Of a DNA stretch of 64,000 nt, positions 50,601 through 62,600 are shown in pieces. The stretch covers positions 17,519,763 to 17,583,762 of the forward strand of contig JARDYH010000007.1 in the NCBI GenBank assembly GCA_029215795.1. The letters are read 5' to 3'. Made by a program: the position numbers and the translations under genes. The notes beneath the pieces were generated by a model. That model did no database searches, was not told the origin of the DNA, and saw only the letters and a program-made list of their open reading frames with translations. Numbering within the stretch: the stretch's first letter is position 1; each line of letters begins with the position of its first letter. The stretch comes from Anniella stebbinsi. Its lineage: Eukaryota > Chordata > Lepidosauria > Squamata > Anniellidae.

Positions 50601-53600
50601 TATAATAGAAAATGGGCACGTTTTCAAGAGTATGCAGCTCTCAACGGCTTTGATTCTTACGCATCAGACATGCCTAGAATTATCTCATTTCTGTATTCTT
50701 TGCATACCCAAGGTCTGAAACCTGCTTCCATTAAAGTCTATCTGGCAGCAATTACAGCAAACCATGGGTTGGTGAATGGTTTTTCTGTATTTACTCACCC
50801 GTTGGCAAGGGCCTTCCTAAAGGGTTTACGAAACTTGTTTCCTTCTATTCGCCCGGTAGTACCGCAATGGAGTCTTTCTGTCGTGCTCACAGCCCTTACT
50901 TCAAAGCCCTTTGAGCCATTGGCAACAATTGATATTCGCTTATTGACTCTTAAGACTATATTCCTAGTTGCCATCACGTCTGCTAGACGTGTTTCGGAGT
51001 TAGCAGCACTGCTGATAGATCCTCCCTACTTACAGTTTTTTAGAGAAAAAGTTGTATTGCGTTTGGACCCCATGTTCATCCCTAAAGTTTCCTCCTCATT
51101 CCATGTAAGTCAAGACATTGTTCTACCCACGTTCTTCAACTCGTCGTCTGATCCTTTGTCTTCAAAGTTACACGCATTAGACGTTAGAAGAGCATTGGCT
51201 TTCTATAAGTCAAGAACTGAGCCATTTAGACAATCTCGTAAGTTGTTCATCTGTTATGGAGGCGTGACAAAAGGATTGGCTGTATCCCCACAGCGCATCT
51301 CCAAATGGGTTGTGGAGACCATTGTCCTGGCTTACAGGATTGTCAATACCAGGGCACAGGCTACATCGTCAGCACTGCTCCATGGCGCTACGCTCACTGA
51401 CCTCTGCAAGGCAGCCACTTGGTCCAATGCTTCTACTTTTGTAAAGCATTATCGCCTAGATGTCAGAGCCAGACAGGACTCCTCGTTTGGTAGAGCGGTC
51501 CTCTCCTCGATTTGTCAGTGACCAACCAGCATGCCTACCCGCCTCCGGTAAGTCTCTGCTTGTTATTCGCCCATATGTGTGATGCACAGAGACCACGAAG
51601 AAGAAATGCAGGTTGCTTACCTGTAACTGTAGTTCTTCGAGTGGTCATCTGTGCATTCACACAACCCACCCACCGTCCCCTCTTGGCATCGCTGTTTGTG
51701 ATTGTCAATTGGTTCGCCATGCTCATTATCTAACAACATAGTTGTGCCTTAGTCAGGGGGCCAAGCGGTCTCAGAGAACTGAGGTAAAGGAGAGGCGGGA
51801 GCCCTGAGCATGCGCAGTAGGATGGTGGGGGGGAGGGGTTCCCGCCAAAAGTCTAAGCTAGCTAAGTTTCCCGGAAGCAGGCTCGGCGTCGGCGCGAGCC
51901 CATATGTGTGAATGCACAGATGACCACTCGAAGAACTACAGTTACAGGTAAGCAACCTGCATTTCTATCTCTCTTTTAAACAGATTTCCTGATGTATACG
52001 TTTCTCATCTTAGCATGACATATGTTATGTGTTTATTTAGCCAATAGCATTAATCGTATGCCCTGGACAGAAGAAAGCAGAACTGGTCTTTGGGTTTCTG
52101 GAAACTTATAGCCGTTGTTCCAGGCCTCTTCACCCAATATTGCTCTTGTTGGGAATGAATACGGATGAAATCAAGACTGTAAGAATTCCAAAAGGATGTA
52201 AGGATAACTTGATTGTTTATATTGAAAATATGAATGAACTTGTCTGGACCTTATTTGGTCATTACAAAATGCAGTTAGTGGTATATGCAGAATTTTTTGT
52301 GAAGTGTATGTTTTGCAAAGTACAAAATGCGCTATTTCACATTTAAACTAACTTCCACAAACATAACCATGTATCTGCCAGCGTGCTTTGGTTATTGGGT
52401 GGTATAGAAATGTAATTAATTAATTAATTTTGATAACAGTTCCACTGCCATAAAGGGAAAATATGGGAATTGCTTTTAAATTATATAATTCTGTTCTTTT
52501 AAAAACAAACCAATGTAGTAGAATTTCAAAATTCTGTTAGAACCTGTACGACTCATTATTCCTTTTACTCTGCTTAATTCTGTTTATATATTCCGTAATT
52601 ACATCTGTGCCTTGTTCTTGTCAAAGAATTCCAGATGATTTGGAAGCTGAAATAACTGAAAATTTGTGTTTATATATCGGAACACTGGAAGGTACAATTG
52701 CACCCTATACTGATATTGAGAGGTATAGTGCCTCTGCTGTTGGAGGTTATATACATCCATTGATAGCATTTTCCTCCATGACTTTGTCTAACATAGGAAC
52801 TGCCATCTAACTCAATATGTCTACACTGACTGACTGGCTCTATAGGCATGGCTCTTTCTCAGTCCTACAGAGATGCCAGGGATTGAACCTGAGACCTGTT
52901 GCATACAAAACGGTTCTTTTCTCTTAGGTTGTCTGTGAGCCTTGTATTACTAGTTAGAATAGGTGAATTTGGGTAAATTAGTAACATTTAGTAGTTATAG
53001 TAACTATAAGAACATATAGTGACAACTTTTAATTTTATAGGTGAAGTCATGATAACAACCCCCCACAGCCTTCTGCGTCTACTTGAATGCCACAGCTTAC
53101 TGTTCCTTAGGCTCTGTCATCTTGTGTTCGATGAAGTTGATGTACTGTTCTCTGAAGCCAGTGAACAAGTAAGTATGCGTTTTGATCATACAGTGGAGAA
53201 GTGTTTCAGATGTGCAGTTTAAGCATCTTCAAAAAAAGATATAGATTCGGTTGGCCCAAGGTTTTACTCCACAAAAAAAATCAGTTGTACTCATTTCAAA
53301 TATACATTGCAAAAACATGATTCCTTTCCTCTGGGATTGGGATTGTCCATGTGGATAGACAGAAAGGGACGACAGCTAGTGTCAAGCCAGGCAATAGCTG
53401 TGCTGCTACATGAACTAAAGGCCTGATTCATTCCAAAACAGCAGCTGATTTACTAGAGCACTCACAGTTACTGTCTTTTACCTACTGTGTTACCTCTTTT
53501 GAGATGGAAAGATAATGATGCAGGTTAATTCCTCTTTTCATAGATATTTAATATTTTAAAATATTACAAAACAAATTTGAACGTTAAAGAAAAGGAATCT

Positions 53601-56600
53601 GCGCCGCAGCAGATTGTTGCTGTTGGAAACCGGTGGAACAAAAACATAGAATCTTTAATGAAAGAATTCATGAATGATCCATATATTGTGATAACATCTA
53701 TGGAAGAAGGTGCCATATATGGGAAGGTACAACAGGTAAGGGATTTGGGATTTTAATAACTCTTATATATTGAATAGAGTGTTTTGACTTTGTTGAGGCA
53801 TTAAACTTGTAGCTGCTAACACACTAGAATGATCCTGTGTAAGTGAAACTAGGTGTTTGTGGTTAGAGATGCATAAACTCTGGTGTTTCTTCAGACGGAA
53901 TACAGAGATAATATATTGTAGTTTCATTGGGTCCCTCCAAAGTTTAACTAAATCTTTGTAGGAAGAGCTACAACGTGAATTATGAAGCAATGCAGCTTTA
54001 AAAAATCAAGAGGAGTCTTGGAGGTTAGGATTGGTTATATAGAGAATACCACTGGTGAGTCCCATTAGTTAAGAAGTTAGGCACTTTCTTAGAAACTTTC
54101 TGCTGGGTTAGTTACGGGTAAAAATATAGGACCTTTTCATGGATTCAGTAAAGAAAGTCATTGATGAGGTTACTTGGAAGTGCGAAAAAAATTCTGAGTG
54201 TAAAGGAGGTCAGATAGACTGCGCTGAGCCAGTAGTGGGTTTTGTAGTAAATAGTGCATGGAGCAAGCATGAGAATATTAAGGGTTTCTTTTAGCCTGGG
54301 AATAGAGCGATTAAAATGACAAAGGGCCTTGGCTCAACCACCTGGGGGGGAGATTGATTGCCCAAGGACGGATCTGGCCAGGAAGAACTGGCTTATCTCA
54401 AGCCATAAACTTCAAGGCTGGGTGTAGGAGGTGTGAAACACGAAGGCGCTGCGAAGGGAGGGGGGAAATTCCAAGGAGGAGGATAAAGCCTAGAGGGAAA
54501 GGGAGCCCGGGTGCTTTTTGGATGTCGAGAGGTGTCCAAAGATTCAGGTCCGGCTGGGGTAACTGTTTTATTTGTCTCTTGGTGTTGCATGCTGGGTCTT
54601 GTTGTAGATTTTGGAATTTCAGACTACTTAACCTGCTCTTAATCTAATAAAGTCTTATATCTCAATTAAGTTGAGTCTTGGTTTTGGTTCTCTGAGCTCT
54701 GCACCCTCCTGGCAGGAGATTAGCCTCAGGGCATTTCTCCATTACACTGAGCACCTCTGAAGTTCTCTTCCAAAACAGTTGGCCTAACAAAAGTATAATC
54801 AGAAGTGCTTTGGAATTCCATCTGTCATTTAAAAAAAATAGGGTTAGGTAATTATCTCCTTATCTTTTTATTTCCTAATATAATTTAAACCAGAAGCAGA
54901 AATGAACTAGCAGTTGGTTTTTTAAAAAATTAAGAATGATTTGATCTAACATTTGGCAATTTTTAACTACATGTAACTTTAGATGGTACAGCTCTGCCTT
55001 GACTCTGACAGAATGTCTGCTTTACTTCAAACACTGGATTATACTCCAACTAAAACTCAGAAGACATTGATTTTCACCTGTTCTGTGGAAGAGACCGATA
55101 TAGTTTACAAGGTATCTTCCCCCTCTCCGCCCATATAGACTTCAGGAAAGCCTCTGTGTTTGATTGCTCTAAATGGATGGCCTCTCTTGTGATCATTGAC
55201 TGGGTTTATGAGATATTTGGATTGTTTGGAAAGAAAAATAGAGTCCCATTCTCTCCCCCTGACCTCTTCCCAGGCTAGTTAATAGATATATGTTTGCATA
55301 GGGAGTATGAGGGCATCCCAGAAGGGAATGGTTCTATTTCTTACTTGATGCTGCGCTAGGAACTTCATCATCACCCTATGTAAGCTATAAATGGGTGATC
55401 TATTGGGTGGTGTGCTTGTCAGACTGTGTCATTGTGTACCATGAGCCATAGTAAATTTGTTTATTTTTTATTTTTTATTACATTTATTTATATCCCGCCT
55501 TTGTCCCAATAATGGGACCCAAGGCAGCTTACAAATTAAAACATGTACAGTTAAAACAAATAGTAATATACAAAAATTAAAAATGTAATTAAACATAGTA
55601 CAATTTTAAAATATTTAAAAACATTTTAAATACACATAATTAAAAAATCCAAATGCTGGATCAGACCAAGGGTTGAGATTTCTTGCCCCAACGTGCACTT
55701 TGTGGATAGGCCTGGGCAACATTTTTACCACATCTGATAGGTACAAGTTGTTTGTGCATTGAATTGATATGTATTCTAAATTAAGCAGTTTGTTTCTTCT
55801 TACGTTATAATAGGTGATGTATTGGTTTGATATAGAAATGAATACATTTTGTAGAGACACAAACTTTTATTTAAAAGGTAGATTAAACTGAACTCTGTTA
55901 GAACTTGGAAATATAAGGCATCTCATGACACTTTTAATCCTAAATGTAGTAGCATTCTAGTACAATTGTGTATTTTAAAAACGTCTGCTAGAGCATTTGT
56001 CAGTAATTGTAACTCTTCTGTAATCCACATTGTTTGAAATTATTCTTATTTTTGTAATCAGGCAGTAGCGAGCAGTTCCATATTTTGCTTGAAAATAAGT
56101 CCTGAAATTGGATTTCATTTTGATTATGTTGTAGAGCAGTGGAACAAAAGATTTAGCTCTGGCACGCATGTTGTATTGGGTAAGTATTTTCTTTTTTTTT
56201 CTGAGTGGGTATACGTTAGGCTCTCTGTCAAAATCCTAGTGATTCTCAATCTCCCTTATGACAATTTAATTGTCTAATTTACAGAGCATTGCCCATTTTC
56301 AGACTAACTACAAGGTATCATGCAGATTATAGCAAATTATAATATGTAATACTTTCTCATTAAAAACCAGGGTAATCAGTTAACAGAAAATGATAGAGGG
56401 AATGTATAACAGAACAATTTGTTTGCTGTCCCTGCTTCTTCTACTCCATTTTATTTTGTTTTTAGCACTTCTGATGACTGCTTCCTATATGATAATTCTT
56501 ATGTGAAGGATGTAGTTTGCCATATTGGTGCTTTCCTCCCAAGTAATCTTACCAGCGTTGACATTTTAAGTAGGGTAGTAATTTGCAGGAGCACTCCCAT

Positions 56601-59600
56601 ACTTTAAAAATCAGACGAGAAGAAAGCCACATTTGTTAGGATTGAGGTTACAGAATGTTATCCATTAGTGTTGTTTTAAGATGAGTTTTCTTTCCGGTTT
56701 TTGAGTAAGAGTCATAATTCTTAAAGGACACGTCAGTTGCTTCTGCCTGATATATTTTCTCATTTTCTTTCCAGTTTTAACCGACGACTGCTTACCAGCT
56801 GTAGGAATTACAGATGCAACAAGTGTCATTCATTTCAGTTTCCCCTCATCTCCAAGGATCTTTGGGGCACGATTATACAGCATGTCTTCTAATTTCCAAA
56901 ATTCAACAGAAAAGGTCAGCAAAAGTCCTAGTAAACGGTTTACCATTGTAAGATACTGTCATGAGAATTTCAAACAGCATAGCTATCATTAGGCTTTTCC
57001 CCTCCTCTTTCTTCCTTTACCCCCCCCCCCCCCACCTATAAGACCCTGCTTGTGACCTTCACTCCTCCAGCTCTATCATTTTCAGATTGGACTGGCTGCT
57101 AAATCTTTCTTAACACTGAGCATCCTCCAGCACAGTATTCTCCACTGAGGGTACAAGGCAAGCCAGACTGCACACACATCTCTGCCTCCCACCATCTCCC
57201 TGCCACTCAGCATTTGCTGCCTGAAACTGCTACTAAACTCTGCCTACTGGTAGGGCAGCCCTGTTTATTCCTAAACAAAATGAGACCTAGGTGTGTAACT
57301 CCATCTGCTTGCATTTTGTCCATCTTGTCATTTGCCTCTCTCCCATCTTTCTCTTCTCTGTTGCCTGTACTGCAATCAACATTTTGATGGTAAGTTTTTT
57401 TGGGACAAGGACCTCTGTTTTTTGTTTCAGTAGTCTGGAAAATACTATATATCAGTGATAAAAAATTGTAGGCAGACGTTCCATTTTCTCCCCCTCGTAA
57501 AGGTTTCAACTCTAGAAAAAGAGCAACCAAAGGCAAAATCCGTCTTACTGTTGACAGAAAAGAGTACATGCCATGCTGTTGGAGTATTGCAGTATTTAAA
57601 ACGCACGGAAGCCAACATTCCAGCTGAATTATGTGACTTTACATCTGGAGTGCTGGAGGCCAAAGAAGCTAGTAAGAGTGGGAAGCCTCTTTGTCAATAC
57701 CTAAAAACATATGGAATCTGCAAGTAAGAAAATGACAAATGTCTATGAATTTCAGCAGCTAATTACCTTATTTTAAGTAATGCTTTCCCAAGTTAAGATC
57801 ACTTGTGACTTAACAAAAATAAAAGATATCCATCAACTCGGTGACTTTGGGCCAGTCACAGACTGTCAGCCCAACCTAACAGGGTTGTTGTTGTTGTGAG
57901 GATGAAATGGAGGGTTCCTTGGAGGAAAAAAGGCGGGATATAAATGTAGTAGTAGTAGTAGTAGTAGTAATAATAATAATAATAATAATAATAATTAATA
58001 CAACTATATAGTAGCTACACTTCTGGACAAAGTCTTACCCAGGTTAATTTTGTCTATCTCTTCCCTACAATCACACTCTGATATCGCAACATGCCTGATA
58101 TAGCAACATGCCTTAAAAGTAACCAAGTTCCTGGTGAGGAAGGAGGTACAAGGGTTGAACAGGTTGAAGAAATGGCTTGTTCTGTAGTACAATCCAGCCT
58201 GACAGAAAAAGAGATGGAAAAGGAAGGAGCACCATAGAAACAAGTCTGCCTTAAATCTTGTACAGAAGAGACTCTCCTTTGAAATGCTGTGGTGTGAAGC
58301 CTGTGGGGGTGGGTGAGGAAGGAATTCAATGGGCCTTGATATCTCCTAGTTGGTCTATGTTAGTTGTCGCTTGTCAAATTGTTAAACATTACCTCATTTT
58401 GTGAAGCCTGAAAATATTTACTGTATGACCGTCATAGATTATTTGGGTTTGGGCAGTAGCTCTAGAAGATAGTAGAGTGACTGTTGAGAGCCAGTCAACT
58501 TAGTTGCTGCAGGTTTATCAAGTATTTGACATGAAATTGGCAGGGCAGGTAGACCTCTATAGTAGATGTCCCAGACATTGGAGCTATTGAATGTGTTGGG
58601 TCTCTGTGCCAGTTGGGAGAAGTCTATTCTGCTGCCTGCACAAGTCATCTAATGTATCGGTTTGCATAGATTTGAGTTCAGGACGGGCACATCTGCCTCG
58701 GGACTGAGCAATTGTGCTGGTGAGGCTAGGTGAAAGTGTAATGAGGCTCGTTACAGAGCAGGCTCGTATCTGATGGCACAGCTGTGGTCCCTTTTCCTCA
58801 AATCAAAATGAGGACAATATAGAACTGGTTTATCAGGGACCTCAGACACGATGCTTAGCGGACCAGGTTGCGTATTCTGGCCAGTAGGGCTGACTCATTG
58901 CAGTGGTGGACTGCAACGGATCACCTTCTTTTGGGGGTGCCTTTCCAGCAGACTGCCCCATCCAAGATTATCACTACCGGTACCTCCCTTTTAGGGTGGG
59001 GTATGTATTTGCGGACCACTAAGGAACAGGGCATCTGGACAGCCACATAAGCCAGCCACCACATTATCTTTAGAGCTTCTTGGTGTCAAGAGGGCTCTGA
59101 AAGTATTTGATCCAGTCATGTGCTTTACCATTGAACTACAGCCCTTTTCCTAGAATCCCCAGGGAATCGTACAGAAGTGCAGTGGAAACCTCGACTGTGG
59201 GTGTGTCCTGTAGGAGGCTTAAATTCAATTATTCATGGCACACTGGTCTGCTCTGGTGTACAGTTTGGGAAATACTGCTCTGTTGACTTTTGTGTTCCCT
59301 GTATTCTATATGTAAGGTTTATTTCCTGTTTCTCACAATGGTTATATGAATGGTTGTCAGTCAGTTGATCCCATGCTTTATTCTTCCCAGCTAAGCATTG
59401 TCACCTGCCTCAGCTGCATACAAAACCATGTCATGTAATAGCTGCATTTGCTACTTTAAAATGCTCCATTCTTACTGTTTAATTCTGTCACTTTATGAAC
59501 ACACAGGAATAAAACACGCTGTCCAGATCGACATCGAGTTAGTTTACCAATGGATTTGCCCCGAAAGATAACTGATGAAGCTCTGCCAACATCTGGAAAT

Positions 59601-62600
59601 GTAACAGTGAGTTAGTAAAACACTTTCATTTTTGCATCTTAAAAGTGTCTTACTACATTTTGACATTAGAGCCCTAGCCATAATATGAAGGAATTGGATC
59701 TTCAGAAAAGAACTGCTAGTGCTATAGTATCAATGTGCTTCTGCCTTTCAGACATCATTTCACCTGATATACTGAAATTATGCCTGGTAGAATTGAGATA
59801 CATACAGGCATTTTCTCCCTATAGCAATAAAATAATAATATTATTATTAACAACAACAACAAGAAGACAATACCCTGCAACCGACCAGACATAACAGTGA
59901 TACGCAAAAAACAAACAAACACATACCTCATTGACATAGCAATATCGAATGACAAAAATGTTGTTGAAAAGGAAGAGGAAAAAAGAGGAAAATATACACC
60001 ACTGGCCATGGAAGTCAAAGAACTATGGCAACAGGAAAAAGTCACAATTATTCTGTTAGTCACATCAGTCACCGGCATCACATAATTTTATTTTTTACAG
60101 AAAACCTTCAGAAACTGGGCCTGCCAAAATACATCCACACCAACATCCAGAAAGCAGTCATACTTAAAACATGATTAGTTGTCAGGAAATTCCTGAATCT
60201 GTAAAAGACAGCATGACTTGGCAAAGCCCGTCATGACCGTCTAGAAAAACTGCCACGAGTGAGAAAGAGACATAATAATAATAATAATAATAATAATAAT
60301 AGTAATAATAAATCTTCTTGTCAGCACCATATCTCCAAGATCTCCCTTCCCACAGCTTTTCTGCCCAGGCATTTTTTCCTTAGTTAGAAGTGAGCTTGGC
60401 TGAAAGAAATGCACTTGTACTGCAGGGAAGTAAGCCCTGGGGAAGTTCAGCTTCCTTCACCCATGCTCCCCTTTGGCTCCATAAATTGGACACCGTTCCA
60501 CTCTCACTTCTTACATGACTACAGCAGATCAGAACAAAGCAAGAGTTGTTTCAGTCACATGTAGTTTGGGCCTAAAAGATTGGGATGGGGAGTAGAGAGA
60601 GATTTGTCCAAGAATATAAGAAACAGAGGGAGTTTTTAACAAACACTTAAGTCCAGTGACTTGTGGAAGTTCTGTATTGCGTATTTCCTGGATATATGTA
60701 TTGCTTCTTCTTACATGCATTTCTACTCTTTCAGATCTTGCCTCTTTTTATTGTGGATGCCACAAACTATTTTGGCCGCATAGTAGGTAAACAGAAGGAT
60801 CGGTATACAGCTCTTGCAGAAGAGATGAAGCAGTATTATAAGAAAGCTAGCAATCAGATCTCTGTTGATACCGTGAAGAATCTGGAAATGTATGGATTAC
60901 ATGAAGAAAGCTCTTTCCACAGGTAGAATATTTAGCGTGTTTTGTAAATATATTGCAGTATAATGAGCTGGTTTAAGTGGTTGTCGGTGCTAATAAAATC
61001 TGCTCAACCCTAGGCAAGGATGCTACAACTAATAATGCAATAACCACATTTGCATATATCAGGAAACCAGAAATCCTGGCTTAGTAAGTCAGGATATGCA
61101 CAGTGTGAGAGTGCCTGAAGCCTATTTGCTCGCATTTTCAACCCTGCTTTAAACCTGGCTTTTGAATCTTGGCTTGTTTGGAAGCACTTAACCATAGTAC
61201 CTGGTTCACACATAATGGGAGATTATATTTAAGTACGGAATTCCGGCTTGTTTTCCCACTTCTACAAGGGAAAGAGCAAAGTGGCAGGAAATCAAACTAG
61301 GACTGCAAGTTTAGCGTAACATGTGACCTGATTCACTGTCCATAGTATAAATCTTAAATCTTCCGATGAAGCTGTTTTGCAAAGCCTTGTTCATGTACCC
61401 TACGACTTTCTTTTGAGATGGGAAGCTTTTAGTCTTGAAAAATCTTTTTTAAAATCTAAACATGAATAAACATTTGAAAATAGATCTGTGCTCAAATGCC
61501 TGGGGTGAAGAACTGTGGGTCTTGTCATCATAGGCGCTCATTAATCAGTGCTTTGGAGGAAAGATTACAAGTGAAGCAACACATTTTTAAAATGAAATTT
61601 CTCTACGAGCACCTAGAGTTTTGTCTATTCATTTAATGTACTTTAGCTGCTGGAATTTTCCAATTTTCTTCCCCGTCTCCCATTTTCTTAAAGGGTTCAA
61701 GTGTTGGAAGTGGCACCAAAAGAAGAAAATTGTTTGTTTTATAGTGTTCACATCAAGTATATAGATGAAGGCAGAACGGGTCACATTCAAAATTATCGTT
61801 TGTTTGTCTTACCACAAGAGTTTCAAGATTTGCCCCCTCAGGCTGTAGAATTCATTGTTTGTAGGGTTAAACCCATTGATAATGAAGTGGAGTGGAATGC
61901 AAAAGTAAGTTTTCATTTTTTATTTTTTTATAACCTCGGAGACTGATAAACTCATTTGCCATTTAAAAACAAAAGCACATCTATTATTATGATTATTATT
62001 ATCATCATCATTATTATTATTTACATTTATATACCGCCCCATAGCCGAAGCTCTCTGGGCGGTTTACAAAAATTAAAAGATTGAACATTAAAAAGTCAAT
62101 ATACAAAATTTAAAACCATAAAACAGCTGATATTTAAAACATTTTAAACTTTTAACCCTGGCCACAAAGTCAGTTAAAATCTCAACTTAAGCTGTTAGAA
62201 TGCCTGGGAGAAAATAAAAGTTTTGACCTGGCGCTGAAAAGATAACAGTATTGGCGCCAGGCGGGTCTCATCGGGGAGATCATTCCACAATTGGGGGGCC
62301 ACCACAGGGAAGGCCCTCTCCCTTGTTGCTGTCCTCCGAGCTTCCCTCGGAGTAGGCACCCGAAGGAGGATCTTTGATGTTGAGTGTAGTGTACGGGTAG
62401 GTTCATGTCGGAAAGGCATTCCATCAGGTATTGTGGTCCCAAACCGTGTAAGGCTTTATAGGTTAAAACCTGCACCTTGAATCGGGCTCGGAAACATACA
62501 GGCAGCCAATGCTAGTGGGCCAGAATCAGTCTTATATGTTCGAACCTTCTGGTCCCTGTTACCAATCTGGCTGCTGCATTTGGCACAAGCTGCAGCTTCC

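Larger units (their letters stand above)
46110..51965 (+). mobile_element. DIRS-type YR retrotransposon, copy 2 (nearly complete)
   Basis: 5856 bp, same orientation and architecture as copy 1. All three frames are open, but about 33 bp is missing from the recombinase frame near 51347, relative to copy 1. The leader poly-A seen in copy 1 is replaced here by an (AT) run at about 46423-46438. No target-site duplication was seen. By eye the copies differ by a few per cent, with many differences at synonymous-looking sites. Confidence 0.93.
57724..59506 (+). other. TDRD12 intron 20
   Basis: Holds a SINE 3' half, microsatellites and the decayed DIRS-like fragment at 58868-59050. The 58000-58860 stretch shows no clear element, though it could be upstream parts of that DIRS relic. 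Confidence 0.5.

Noticed and set aside
53990..54760. LTR of a second endogenous retrovirus
   Set aside because: AATAAAG and a composition shift are present, but no TG/CA ends or matching 4-6-bp flanks were found, so it is only noted as a tract.
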